The position numbers and the translations under genes are program-made. Below, piece by piece: positions 27,044 through 35,917 of a stretch of DNA of 64,000 nt. Origin of the DNA: Ancylobacter vacuolatus (GTDB taxonomy: Bacteria; Pseudomonadota; Alphaproteobacteria; Rhizobiales; Xanthobacteraceae); contig NZ_JAUSUH010000004.1 in assembly GCF_030813595.1 (NCBI RefSeq), positions 310,001 to 374,000 on the forward strand, given 5' to 3'. The notes below the pieces were generated by a model. That model was not told the DNA's origin. It saw only the letters and a list, made by a program, of their open reading frames with translations, and did not search any database. How positions within the stretch are numbered: position 1 is the stretch's first letter; every line of letters begins with the position of its first letter.

Positions 27044-28648
27044 ATGGGCGGATGCTTCGCGGGAATCGATGTCGGCACGGGCAGCGTGCGCGCCGGCATT
27101 TTCGATGCGGACGGACGGCAGCTCGCCGTCGCCAAGCGCGACATCCGCATGTGGAAGGAAGCGGGCGATATCGTCGAGCAATCGAGCGATGATATCTGGG
27201 CCTGCGTCTGCGCCTGCGTGAAGGAGGCCTTGGCCGGCGCCGGGCTTGCGCCGACCGACATTGCTGGCATCGGCTTCGACGCCACCTGCTCGCTGGTCGT
27301 GCTTGGCGAGGGCGGGCATCCCCTCCCCGTCGGCCGGCAAGGCGACCCCGCCCGCAACGTCATCGTGTGGATGGACCACCGCGCCACCGGCCAGGCCGAC
27401 CGCATCAACGCGCTCGGCAGCCCGGTGCTCGATTATGTTGGCGGCACCATCTCGCCGGAGATGGAAACGCCCAAGCTGCTCTGGCTGCACGAGGAACTTC
27501 CCGCCACCTTCGACGGCGCGTGGCAGTTCCTCGACCTCGCCGATTTCCTCACCTGGAAGGCCACCGGCAGCCTCGCCCGCTCGGTCTGCACGGTCACCTG
27601 CAAATGGACCTATCTCGCCCACGAGCAGCGCTGGGACGAGAGCTATTTCCGCAAGATCGGCCTTGGTGCGCTGGCCGATGAGGGCTTTTCCCGCATCGGC
27701 ACTGAGATCGTCGCCGCCGGCACGCCGCTTGGCGCCGGGCTGACGGATGAGGCGGCGAACGAACTCGGCCTCGCCCCCGGCACGGCGGTGGCGGCCGGGC
27801 TGATCGACGCCCATGCCGGCGGCATCGGCACGGTGGGCGCGCGTGGCGGCAGTGGCGACGTGCTCAGCCGCATGGCCTATGTGTTCGGCACCTCGGCCTG
27901 CACCCTGCTCACCACCGCCGAGCCCGCCTTCGTGCCCGGCGTCTGGGGCCCCTATTTCTCGGCCATGGTGCCGGATGTCTGGCTGAACGAGGGCGGCCAG
28001 TCCGCCGCTGGCGCGGCCATCGACCGGCTGGTGCGGATGCATCCCGCCGCGCCCCAGGCCGCCGAGCTCGCACGGGGCGCGGGGCAGAGCCTCAATGTCT
28101 GGCTCGCCCGGCGCGCCGAGGCGGCAGGCGGTGCCGGCGCCATCGCCGAGATCGCCGGCACGCTGCATGTGGTGCCGGAGTTCCTCGGCAACCGCGCCCC
28201 CTTCGCCGACCATCTGGCGCGCGGCATCATTGCCGGGCTCGGCATGGATGAGGGCCTCGACAGCCTGGTCGGGCTCTACATGGCCGGGCTGGCGGGCATC
28301 GGCTATGGGCTGCGGCAGATTCTCGACGCGCAGGCCGCCAAGGGCGCGCGCACGGAGATGGTCGTCATCTCCGGCGGCGCCGGCCAAAGCGCGCTGGTAC
28401 GCCAGGTGCTGGCGGATGCGGCGCAGGTGAACGTCGCCGCCACCGCCGCGCCCGAGCCGGTGCTGCTCGGCTCGGCGATTCTCGGCGCCGTCGCCGCCGG
28501 CCGCTATGCCAGCTTCACCGATGCCATGGCCTCCATGTCGCAGATCGAGGTGGTCTATCCGCCGGGGGCGCAGACGCGCGACTGGCACGCGCGCCGCTTC
28601 AAGGCGTTCGAGACCCTGCAGGCGGCCTATCGCAGCCTGCGGGACTGA
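27044..28648 (+). CDS. FGGY-family D-ribulokinase
   Basis: 534 residues. Domain I begins GIDVGTGSVRAGIFD (ATP phosphate-binding loop), and the subfamily motifs VIVWMDHRA, LDYVGGTISPEMETPKLLWL and TCKWTYL match the YDR109c/FGGY D-ribulokinase group. The domain II ATP motif is VVISGGAGQSALVRQVLAD. It phosphorylates D-ribulose to D-ribulose 5-phosphate, the last step of ribitol breakdown before the pentose phosphate pathway. It directly follows rbtD. It is probably the last gene of the operon. Confidence 0.88.
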   Translation: MGGCFAGIDVGTGSVRAGIFDADGRQLAVAKRDIRMWKEAGDIVEQSSDDIWACVCACVKEALAGAGLAPTDIAGIGFDATCSLVVLGEGGHPLPVGRQGDPARNVIVWMDHRATGQADRINALGSPVLDYVGGTISPEMETPKLLWLHEELPATFDGAWQFLDLADFLTWKATGSLARSVCTVTCKWTYLAHEQRWDESYFRKIGLGALADEGFSRIGTEIVAAGTPLGAGLTDEAANELGLAPGTAVAAGLIDAHAGGIGTVGARGGSGDVLSRMAYVFGTSACTLLTTAEPAFVPGVWGPYFSAMVPDVWLNEGGQSAAGAAIDRLVRMHPAAPQAAELARGAGQSLNVWLARRAEAAGGAGAIAEIAGTLHVVPEFLGNRAPFADHLARGIIAGLGMDEGLDSLVGLYMAGLAGIGYGLRQILDAQAAKGARTEMVVISGGAGQSALVRQVLADAAQVNVAATAAPEPVLLGSAILGAVAAGRYASFTDAMASMSQIEVVYPPGAQTRDWHARRFKAFETLQAAYRSLRD

Positions 28649-28789
28649 GGCGCGCCGCTTCAACTCACCGCGACGAAGCGTCCGTACGTCGTCTTCCGTC
28701 TTCTGCTTTTCATCGGAGTGGGGCACGTTGGCCGGAGCGCAGCGGTGCCGAACGGTTCTCGCTGGAACATCTGTTGCAGGGGACCCGCC

Positions 28790-29152
28790 ATGAACGAGCG
28801 AGAGATGCGTATCCGTGAATGGGCCTACCGGCTTTGGGAAGAAGAGGGATATCCCCATGGCCGCGACGCAGAGCACTGGTTCCGCGCCGTCGCGATCGTA
28901 ACGGAGGAGGAGGGCCTGCCCGAGGCTGGGAGTGAGGCTGAGGCTGAGGCCGCTGCCGACACCACTCCCGCGACCGAATCGGAAGCCGCGACCGAATTGG
29001 AAGCCGCTCCCGAAACGGCGGTCGAGCCGGAGCCCGCACCGGCAGCCGCAAAGCCGAAGGCGGCCCGGCCCAAGAAGGCCAGCGCGGAATCGACCATCAC
29101 CCAGGCGCCGGCGCCCGCACCGGTGTCGCCCAGCCGCCGCAAGCGGTCCTGA
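28790..29152 (+). CDS. DUF2934 protein with Ala/Glu/Pro-rich tail
   Basis: 120 residues. The first 35 are a DUF2934 domain (REWAYRLWEEEGYPHGRDAEHWFRA). The rest is low complexity: a Glu/Ala-rich acidic stretch, then a basic Lys/Arg/Pro-rich end finishing SRRKRS. No signal or membrane segment is seen. DUF2934 proteins are common in alphaproteobacteria and have no assigned function; the basic end could bind nucleic acid. ATG 28790 is the first Met that fits the domain. Confidence 0.75.
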   Translation: MNEREMRIREWAYRLWEEEGYPHGRDAEHWFRAVAIVTEEEGLPEAGSEAEAEAAADTTPATESEAATELEAAPETAVEPEPAPAAAKPKAARPKKASAESTITQAPAPAPVSPSRRKRS

Positions 29153-29248
29153 CCCCGGCCCTGCCATCTTCCTGGCGGGCGATGGAACGCCCGCTGGTCC
29201 TCATTCGTTCTCGACACGATCAAGCGAGAGCGAATGGGGAGCATGGGA

Positions 29249-30388
29249 ATGGCCAAGAGCGCAGCGCAGACCAAGAGCGCGGAGCACAAGACCAAAGAGA
29301 CACCGCCCAATGTGGCGGTGCACGGCGCCGCCACATTGACCGGCGTGACGGTGGATGCGTTCAATGCCCAGCTGCGCGACGAGGATGGCTTTGTCGGCGA
29401 CCGCGCGCGCCGCGCTGCCTTCTTCGAGATCTTCGACCGCTGGCGCGATCTCGGTGACCGCAAGCTGTCAGTTCTCGGCGATACGCCGACGGCCGAACTG
29501 TCGAAAACGGTGATCGACGATGCCCTGGCCAATGGCAAGCCGCATGAGCAGGCCATCATCCACAGCGCCATCGAGGAATACGCCAACGAGCTGTTCGCCG
29601 TGCTCCGCCGTCTGCTGCGCAGCAAGGAATGGCGCGATACCCAGCGCGTCGTCATCGGTGGCGGGCTGAAGGCCGGCCGCTTCGCCGAGATCGCGGTGGC
29701 GCGGACCGAACTGCTGGCGCGGGCCGAGGGCATCGATATCGAACTGCGCCCGATCCGTCACGAGCCCGACGAAGCCGGGCTGATCGGCGCGGCGCATCTC
29801 GCCCCGAGCTGGATGTTCGCCAGCTTCGACAATATTCTCGCCATCGACATTGGCGGCACCAACATTCGCTGCGGCATCGTCCGGCTCAATCTCGACAAGG
29901 CGGAAGACCTGTCCAAGGCGCGCGTGCGCAGCTTCGAGCTGTGGCGCCATGGCGATGAGGAGCCCAGCCGCGAAGAGGCCGTCGCAACGCTGGTCGGCAT
30001 GCTGGAAAAGCTGATCGCGCAGGCGAAGAAGGACGATCTGCACCTCGCACCCTTCATCGGCGTCGGCTGCCCCGGTTCGATCGCCGGCGACGGCACCATC
30101 GAGAATGGTGCCCAGAACCTTCCCGGCAATTGGCAGAGCTCGCGCTTCAACCTGCCCTCGGCGCTGTGGGAGGCCATTCCCTCGATCGCCGGCAACGAGA
30201 CCACGGTGGTGATGCACAATGACGCCGTGGTGCAGGGGTTGAGCGAGGTGCCCTTCATGCAGGATGTCGAGCATTGGGGCGTGCTGACCATCGGCACCGG
30301 CCTCGGCAATGCCCGCTATACCAATCGCAAGCGCTCCACCGGGAAGGACAGGAGCGGGGGCGGCAAGATGTCGGACGCGAAGGACTGA
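29249..30388 (+). CDS. ROK-like sugar kinase fold, apparently circularly permuted
   Basis: 379 residues from ATG 29249, which has GGGGAG eight bases upstream; ATG 29234 is an alternative. Numbered from 29234, the order of ROK motifs is unusual. The C-terminal ROK motifs VVIGGGLKAGRF (139-150) and AGLIGAAHLA (181-190) come first. Then come the N-terminal phosphate motif AIDIGGTNIRCGIV (203-216), GVGCPGS (276-282), the catalytic HNDAVVQG (328-335) and GTGLGNA (354-360), close to the end. The ROK zinc-finger Cys cluster and GExGH motif are not found. This order suggests circular permutation. The active Asp and ATP loops are kept, so kinase activity is possible. Substrate unknown. Confidence 0.7.
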   Translation: MAKSAAQTKSAEHKTKETPPNVAVHGAATLTGVTVDAFNAQLRDEDGFVGDRARRAAFFEIFDRWRDLGDRKLSVLGDTPTAELSKTVIDDALANGKPHEQAIIHSAIEEYANELFAVLRRLLRSKEWRDTQRVVIGGGLKAGRFAEIAVARTELLARAEGIDIELRPIRHEPDEAGLIGAAHLAPSWMFASFDNILAIDIGGTNIRCGIVRLNLDKAEDLSKARVRSFELWRHGDEEPSREEAVATLVGMLEKLIAQAKKDDLHLAPFIGVGCPGSIAGDGTIENGAQNLPGNWQSSRFNLPSALWEAIPSIAGNETTVVMHNDAVVQGLSEVPFMQDVEHWGVLTIGTGLGNARYTNRKRSTGKDRSGGGKMSDAKD

Positions 30389-30396
30389 GGCCGGCC

Positions 30397-30885
30397 TCAG
30401 CCCGGGGTGGGCGCCGGCCGCGGGCCGCGCTCCGCCTCGGACGGGCCTGCGCGGCCGGAGGTGCGCCCGGCCGGCGCATCCGCTTCGTCCTCGCCGCCTT
30501 CGCGTTCCCGGCGGGCGAGTTCTTCATATTCGCCGCGAATCTTCTCCAGCGCCCCATCGTCCAGCTCCTCCAGATCGAGCAGCACCCGCCGGGTCCCTTC
30601 GGTCCGGGCGATCAGCTCGTCGATCTTGATGTGAAGCGCGGCGGTGTCGCGGTTCTGGCTGTTCTGGATCACGAACACCATCAGGAAGGTGATGATCGTG
30701 GTGGAGGTGTTGATGATGAGCTGCCAGGTATCGCCGAAGCCGACAAATGGCCCGGTGAGGGCCCACAGGACGATCAGACCCGCCGCGCCGGCGAAGGTCA
30801 CGGGCTTACCGGCCTGGGTCGATATCCATTGGGCGAAGCGGGTGAAATAGGAACGTGTCGGCTTGCCGCCGCTGCTGAGTGCCAT
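30397..30885 (-). CDS. Low-affinity iron permease family protein
   Basis: 162 residues with two membrane helices (AGAAGLIVLWALTGPFVGF and LIINTSTTIITFLMVFVIQN), followed by NSQNRDTAALHIKIDELI, the hallmark of the PF04120 family. A charged Glu/Arg-rich and Pro-rich tail of about 60 residues follows. Bacterial members are named after fungal Fet4 by weak similarity; iron transport is unproven. The start at 30885 fits the family N-terminus. It converges with the ROK-like gene. Confidence 0.82.
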   Translation of the reverse strand: MALSSGGKPTRSYFTRFAQWISTQAGKPVTFAGAAGLIVLWALTGPFVGFGDTWQLIINTSTTIITFLMVFVIQNSQNRDTAALHIKIDELIARTEGTRRVLLDLEELDDGALEKIRGEYEELARREREGGEDEADAPAGRTSGRAGPSEAERGPRPAPTPG

Positions 30886-30980
30886 GTCGACCTCTGTGGG
30901 ACTGTGCGGGAGCGCCCCGCGAAGACACACTCACACACGCGCGTGCGGCGGCGCACGCCGCGCCGCCAGTTCACCGGCAC

Positions 30981-31166
30981 TCAGTCTTCGACGTGCTCGG
31001 GCTTGCCCTTGCGTTTCGTGCTGGCCAACTCTTCCAGCTCCTTCTCGGTCATGGATTTCTCCATCGACTTCGATGCGCCCTTGAGTTCGCTCTTCTCTGT
31101 ATCGCCGCGTTTGGCGGAGAGCGCCGCGCCGGCGGCCTTCTGCTGGGCTTTCGATTTGGCAGGCAT
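30981..31166 (-). CDS. DUF3008 small basic protein
   Basis: 61 residues, highly charged: MPAKSKAQQKAAGAALSAKR at the start and STKRKGKPEHVED at the end, the signature of DUF3008. It is soluble, Lys-rich and lacks hydrophobic segments. The family is small and stress-associated by neighbourhood, with no known activity. A GAGGGAGGAGGC ribosome site precedes it. It lies between other stress-type genes on the minus strand. Confidence 0.8.
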   Translation of the reverse strand: MPAKSKAQQKAAGAALSAKRGDTEKSELKGASKSMEKSMTEKELEELASTKRKGKPEHVED

Positions 31167-31241
31167 GCAGCCTCCTCCCTCGTCTCTCGCCGCACCGCGC
31201 CGTTGCCGGCCTCGCAGAGGGCGAGGCCTGCAACGTGCGTC

Positions 31242-31748
31242 TTATTCGGCGGCGTGCAGGTTGACGCGGGCTTCCGCCAGCCTGGTCAGCGTGGCGTCCG
31301 TGGCCTTTTCCTCTTCGAGGTTCTTCGCCAGCACGCTGGCGCAGTCCGGTCGTCCCAGCAGTCTTGCCCAGGCGATGAGCGTGCCGTAGCGCGTTATCTC
31401 ATAATGCTCGACCGCCTGCGCCGCCGCGATCAGCGCGGCGTCCAGAACCTGCTTGTCGGCGACCTCGCCGGAGATTTCCTCGGCCTCGTCGATGATGCCG
31501 TCGATCGCCGGGCAGGTGACCGCCTTGGCTTCCACGCCATGCATCTTGAACACTTCCTCGACGCGAAGGATGTGACCCTCGGTCTCCGACAGATGCTTCT
31601 GGAAATCAGCCTTCAGCTGAGGATCGCTCGCCTTCTCGATCATGTCCGGCAGCGATCTGGCGATCTTCTTCTCTGCATAGTAGATGTCGCGAAGCGTGTG
31701 GACGAAGAGATCGTCCATCGTCTTGATGTCCTTGGAGAACAGACCCAT
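31242..31748 (-). CDS. YciE/YciF ferroxidase-like protein (DUF892)
   Basis: 168 residues of the ferritin-like DUF892 fold: TMDDLFVHTLRDIYYAEKKI, HLSETEGHILRVEEVFKMHG and AAAQAVEHYEITRYGTLIAW. The Glu and ExxH residues form a predicted di-iron site. The family is induced by general stress in many bacteria. An AGGA ribosome site precedes ATG 31748. Confidence 0.88.
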   Translation of the reverse strand: MGLFSKDIKTMDDLFVHTLRDIYYAEKKIARSLPDMIEKASDPQLKADFQKHLSETEGHILRVEEVFKMHGVEAKAVTCPAIDGIIDEAEEISGEVADKQVLDAALIAAAQAVEHYEITRYGTLIAWARLLGRPDCASVLAKNLEEEKATDATLTRLAEARVNLHAAE

Positions 31749-31889
31749 GGTAAATTCCTCCGTGCGGAATGGATTTATGGGCAGTTTCTGTTGTTCGGCA
31801 CCGTGCGCAGCTGATTCCGGCCGACGCTTTGTCAGGTGAACAACGGAACCGGGGATGTCGTTCCAGGATTTCTAACGCGTCCGGCGCGC

Positions 31890-32297
31890 TTACATCGGCG
31901 CTGGCACCGGTTCGCGCGGGGGAAGGTCGATCGGCGGCGCGGTCGGCTCGTCGAGCGGCTCCTCCACCTCGGGCGTGATGTCCGGGTCCTGGTCGGGCGG
32001 CATCGTTGGCTCATCAATTCCCGGCTGCGGCCGATCCGGCGGCGGCTCGCGCGGCGGCGCCGCCAGAGTTGGCGTGGCGCCCTCCCCCTGCTGGGGCGGG
32101 GGCGGCGCGGGCCAGGGATCGCTGACAGTGGGGGGAATGGGATCGCGAATTTCCGGCACGTCCGGATCGTGCACCGGCGGCTGCACCGGATCGTGAATCG
32201 GGGCTGGGTCAGGGGTGGGCGGCGTGTCCGGAGTTGGCTGGACATCCGGCATCGGCAGCACGCCGGGCGTCGTGGGGTCGGCCTGGCTGGGGGTCAT
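31890..32297 (-). CDS. Proline/aspartate-rich low-complexity protein
   Basis: 135 residues composed almost wholly of Pro, Asp, Glu, Thr and Val in loose repeats such as PTPDTPPTPDPAP and HDPVQPPVHDPDVPEIRDP. No signal peptide, membrane segment or known domain is visible, and it is expected to be disordered. A good ribosome site (GGAGGAG) precedes ATG 32297 and the composition is non-random, which supports it being real. Function unknown. Confidence 0.6.
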   Translation of the reverse strand: MTPSQADPTTPGVLPMPDVQPTPDTPPTPDPAPIHDPVQPPVHDPDVPEIRDPIPPTVSDPWPAPPPPQQGEGATPTLAAPPREPPPDRPQPGIDEPTMPPDQDPDITPEVEEPLDEPTAPPIDLPPREPVPAPM

Positions 32298-32374
32298 GGC
32301 GAACTCTCCTCCCGTTTTGCCTGTCAGGCTCAACGCCGCCCGCAGGCGGGGGGTTCCGGAGAGACGACCCGGCT

Positions 32375-33340
32375 TCAGCCCGCCGCCACCTCGTTTCGCC
32401 AGGGCGGGTTGGCGCCGGCGCGCGTGACCGAGATCGCCGCCGCGCGGCTGGCGAAATCGAGGCTCGCGCCGAGCACGGCTTCCGACATTTCCGAGAGCGC
32501 CTGCGGCGTCGCCAGTTCGCGCTCGACCAGCGCGCAGAGGAAAGCCGCGTTGAAGGTATCGCCGGCCCCCACCGTGTCGGCGACCGTCACCGCCTGCCCC
32601 GGCACCGCCACGTCCAGCCCCTCGCCGAACGCGCGGGCACCCTTGGCTCCGAGCGTAATGAGAACAAGCCGCGGGCCCATGGCGCGGATACGCTCCGCCT
32701 GGGTGGCGATCTCGCCCGGCCCGGTCAGCCAGAACAAGTCCTCGTCGGACAGCTTCACCACATGGCTAAGGCCGATCAGCCGGAAGAGGCGGGCCCGATA
32801 GGTCGCCTCGTGACGGATAAAGCCGGGGCGGATATTGGGATCGAGCATGATGAGCCGCCCGTGCCCATCGACCGCCGTGCGCGCCGCCAGCGCCTCCATG
32901 GCCGAGCCGACCGGCTCGTTCACCAGGCTGAGGCCACCGAAAAAGAGCACCCCGACCTCGTCAGGGAGATTGGGTAGATCGGCCGGGGTGAGCATGCGGC
33001 CAGCGGTGTTCTCGTCGAGGAAGAGATAGCGCGCCTGCCCCTCCGCCAGCGTGACGAAGGCCAGGGTCGAGGGACGGTCGATCGGCGGGCACAGGCTGGC
33101 ATCGGCGCCGGCGGCATCGAGCGCGGCGCGCAACTGCACGCCGAACATGTCGCTCGACAGGCCGTACCAGAAGCGTGTCGACACACCGAGCCGGGCGGCG
33201 GCGATGGCCGTGTTGAACACCGCCCCGCCCGGCAGCGGCAGGAAGGCCTGCCCTTCCGGCGTCGGACGCGGCACCATGTCGATCAGCGCCTCACCGGCAC
33301 AGAGCAGGACCGGCGCGGCGGGTTTGGCGGGGGCGGACAT
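32375..33340 (-). CDS. PfkB-family fructokinase
   Basis: 321 residues of the ribokinase fold. The N-terminal LLCAGEALIDMVPRPTPEG and GGAVFNTAIAAARLG (substrate site), and the C-terminal signature VADTVGAGDTFNAAFLCAL with catalytic Asp, are intact. As the last gene after mtlK it would phosphorylate the fructose formed from mannitol or sorbitol. The gap to the mtlK stop is 26 bp. Confidence 0.88.
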   Translation of the reverse strand: MSAPAKPAAPVLLCAGEALIDMVPRPTPEGQAFLPLPGGAVFNTAIAAARLGVSTRFWYGLSSDMFGVQLRAALDAAGADASLCPPIDRPSTLAFVTLAEGQARYLFLDENTAGRMLTPADLPNLPDEVGVLFFGGLSLVNEPVGSAMEALAARTAVDGHGRLIMLDPNIRPGFIRHEATYRARLFRLIGLSHVVKLSDEDLFWLTGPGEIATQAERIRAMGPRLVLITLGAKGARAFGEGLDVAVPGQAVTVADTVGAGDTFNAAFLCALVERELATPQALSEMSEAVLGASLDFASRAAAISVTRAGANPPWRNEVAAG

Positions 33341-33366
33341 GGCGGGAATCTCCGGGATGCTCGGTC

Positions 33367-34803
33367 TCAGCCCGCGAGATAGTCGGTGAGGACCGCGCGG
33401 GCGCCTTTCGCCCATAGCGCGCGCAGCGCCTGCGCGAAAGCCACCACGACCTCCGAATCGCTGCCGAGCTCGCCATAGACCTCGCTCATGGCGAGCCACA
33501 CCGCCGGATCGTCCTTGGCTGCGCGGGCACGGACGGTGAGTTCGTCCCAATTGGGATCGTTCGGCTCGATCACCGCGCCGCTGTCGCTCACCCCGGCGCA
33601 GTAGCAGCACCACAGGGCGGATTCGAGTATCAGCCCCTTCGGCAGGCGGCCGGCGGCGCGGTTGTCGCGGATCGAGGGGACGATGAATTTCGGCTGGCGG
33701 TTGGAGCCGTCGAGGCAGAGCCGGCGCACCGTATCCGCCACATCAGGGTTGGCGAAGCGCTCGCGGATGACGGCGTAATAGGCCTCGAGGTCGGTGTCCG
33801 GCACCGGCGGCACGATCGGGATGATCTCCTCGCGCTCCACCTTGTCGAGAAAGACGGAGATCAGGGGATCCTCCATCGCCTCGTGCACCAGATCGACATC
33901 CATCAGCCCGCCGGGATAGGCGATGATGGCATGGCCGCCATTTAGGATGCGGATCTTCATCGCCTCATAGGCGTGCACCTGCTCGGTGAAGACGACGCCG
34001 ACTTTTTCAAGCGCCGGCCGGCCGGCGGGGAAACGGTCCTCCAGCACCCATTGGCGGAAGGGCTCGCAGGTGACAGGCACCGGATCCATCAGCCCGAAGG
34101 CCGCCGCCATGGCGCGCTCGCGCTCTCCGGTCGCCGGAGTGATGCGGTCGACCATGCCGTTTGGGAAAGCGACATGTGCCTCGACCCAGGCGGCGAAGTC
34201 CGGGTCGGACAGCCGGGCGAGCCCCACCACCACCTGCTGCGTCACATGGCCATTGCCGGGAAGGTTGTCGCAGGACATCACGGTGAAGGGCGGCACGCCC
34301 GCCGCGCGACGCAGCCTCAGCGCGGCGAGAATGGCGCCGAACGCCGTCTTCGGCGCGTCGGGAGTGGCGGCATCGGCCTTGATGTCAGGGGCGCCGGTGT
34401 CGAGCCGCCCGGCCGAATCCATGAAATAGCCGCCCTCGGTCACGGTGAGGCTGACGATGCGGATTTCCGGCCGCGCCATGGTAGCGATCAGCGCGCCATT
34501 GCCCGGCTCGACCGGGAGAAAGTCGATCATTGCGCCGATGCGGCGGGCGCGCCGGCCGGTGGGATCGAGTTCGATCACGGTGGAGAGGCAGTCCTGCGCC
34601 TTCAGGGCGTCGCGCATCGCCGCGTCGGCCGGGCGCACGCCGGCGCCGATGATGGCCCAGTCATGCCCCTCGCCGAGGGCGAACAGGTCGTCGAGATAGA
34701 CCGCTTGATGGGCCCGGTGGAAATTGCCGAGGCCGATATGGACGATGCCCGGCGTCAGGCGGGCGCGGTCATAGGCGGGAAGCGCGGGGGCGGGGGTCGT
34801 CAT
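33367..34803 (-). CDS. mtlK: Mannitol 2-dehydrogenase (polyol long-chain dehydrogenase)
   Basis: 478 residues. The N-terminal nucleotide region GIVHIGLGNFHRAHQAVYLDD and the FTVMSCDNLPGNG segment are conserved. The catalytic helix is visible as EQVHAYEAMKIRILNGGHA (Lys with the Asn and His of the family), all typical of the family that converts D-mannitol, D-arabitol or sorbitol to ketoses with NAD. It follows the ABC transporter genes of the same operon. Confidence 0.9.
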   Translation of the reverse strand: MTTPAPALPAYDRARLTPGIVHIGLGNFHRAHQAVYLDDLFALGEGHDWAIIGAGVRPADAAMRDALKAQDCLSTVIELDPTGRRARRIGAMIDFLPVEPGNGALIATMARPEIRIVSLTVTEGGYFMDSAGRLDTGAPDIKADAATPDAPKTAFGAILAALRLRRAAGVPPFTVMSCDNLPGNGHVTQQVVVGLARLSDPDFAAWVEAHVAFPNGMVDRITPATGERERAMAAAFGLMDPVPVTCEPFRQWVLEDRFPAGRPALEKVGVVFTEQVHAYEAMKIRILNGGHAIIAYPGGLMDVDLVHEAMEDPLISVFLDKVEREEIIPIVPPVPDTDLEAYYAVIRERFANPDVADTVRRLCLDGSNRQPKFIVPSIRDNRAAGRLPKGLILESALWCCYCAGVSDSGAVIEPNDPNWDELTVRARAAKDDPAVWLAMSEVYGELGSDSEVVVAFAQALRALWAKGARAVLTDYLAG

Positions 34804-34908
34804 CTCTCAGGTCTTCCGGTTGTCGCACATGCAGGCACGGGCGACGTTGAAGGCGCGGCCCGGCGGGCACGCGCCCTATCTCAGGCGAGGCAGGCGGGAG
34901 CGCGGGTG

Positions 34909-35907
34909 TTACGCCATCGCCTTGCCGGCGGCATCGAAGCGATGGAGCTTGTCCGCCTGCGGGGCGAGGCTGACCTGCGATCCGTGGCGCAAGGGCACGT
35001 CGCCGCCGACGCGGACATTGATCTGGCCGACGCCCTCGACCTCGACCTTGAGGAACGTGTCGGAGCCGAGGTGCTCACACAGCCCGACCATGCCCTTCCA
35101 CGGACCATCCTCGGCGATGTCGATATGCTCAGGGCGAACACCCAGCGTATGGGCGCCGTGCCTGGCCGCTTCCGCGCCCTCGACGAGGTTCATCTTCGGG
35201 CTGCCGATGAAGCCGGCGACGAACAGGTTGGCCGGGGAACGGTAGAGCTCCAGCGGGCTGCCCACCTGCTCGATGCGGCCGGCATTCAGCACCACGATGC
35301 GGTCGGCCATGGTCATGGCCTCCACCTGGTCGTGGGTGACGTAGACCATCGTGGTCTTGAGCGTGTGGTGCAGCTCTGAAATCTCCTGCCGCATCGAGAC
35401 GCGCAGCGCGGCGTCGAGATTGGACAGCGGCTCGTCGAACAGGAACGCCGCCGGCTCGCGCACGATGGCCCGGCCGATGGCGACGCGCTGGCGCTGGCCG
35501 CCGGAAAGCTGGCTCGGCTTGCGGTCGAGATAGGGGGTGAGGTTCAGCACCTTCGCCGCCGCCTCCACCTTGCGCTGCTGCTCCTCGGCCGGCAGGCCGG
35601 CCATGCGCAGCGGGAAGGCGATGTTCTTGCGCACGCTCATATGCGGGTAGAGCGCGTAGCTCTGGAACACCATCGCGAGGCCACGTTTTGCTGGCGGCAG
35701 CCGTGTTGCGTCCTTGCCGTCGATGGAGATGGTGCCGGAGCTTGTGTCCTCCAGCCCGGCGATGAGGCGCAGCAAGGTGGACTTGCCGCAGCCCGAGGGG
35801 CCGACGAACACCACGAACTCGCCCTCAGGGATGACGAGGTCGATCCCTTGAATGATCGACACGCCGCCGAAGGACTTGCGGACCTCGGAAAGAACGATCT
35901 CGCCCAT
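34909..35907 (-). CDS. smoK: Mannitol/sorbitol ABC transporter ATPase
   Basis: 332 residues with Walker [10 protein letters not shown]-loop [10 protein letters not shown], signature [15 protein letters not shown], Walker [13 protein letters not shown] and H-loop [11 protein letters not shown], then a C-terminal TOBE domain. It resembles the pentitol ATPase at 23989 but is not identical; the two probably arose as paralogues. It works with the permeases upstream in the operon. Confidence 0.9.
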   Translation of the reverse strand: MGEIVLSEVRKSFGGVSIIQGIDLVIPEGEFVVFVGPSGCGKSTLLRLIAGLEDTSSGTISIDGKDATRLPPAKRGLAMVFQSYALYPHMSVRKNIAFPLRMAGLPAEEQQRKVEAAAKVLNLTPYLDRKPSQLSGGQRQRVAIGRAIVREPAAFLFDEPLSNLDAALRVSMRQEISELHHTLKTTMVYVTHDQVEAMTMADRIVVLNAGRIEQVGSPLELYRSPANLFVAGFIGSPKMNLVEGAEAARHGAHTLGVRPEHIDIAEDGPWKGMVGLCEHLGSDTFLKVEVEGVGQINVRVGGDVPLRHGSQVSLAPQADKLHRFDAAGKAMA

Positions 35908-35917
35908 AAGTCTCTCC

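Noticed and set aside
26360-29167. A very long antisense open frame opposite rbtD and the ribulokinase
   Set aside because: It lacks family motifs, is Arg/Gly/His-rich as expected for antisense of GC-rich genes, and lies opposite two well-supported enzymes.
30920-30970. GC-alternating stretch (ACACACGCGCGTGCGGC) as a regulatory or Z-DNA element
   Set aside because: Short and in a plausible 5' untranslated region; nothing else supports a function.
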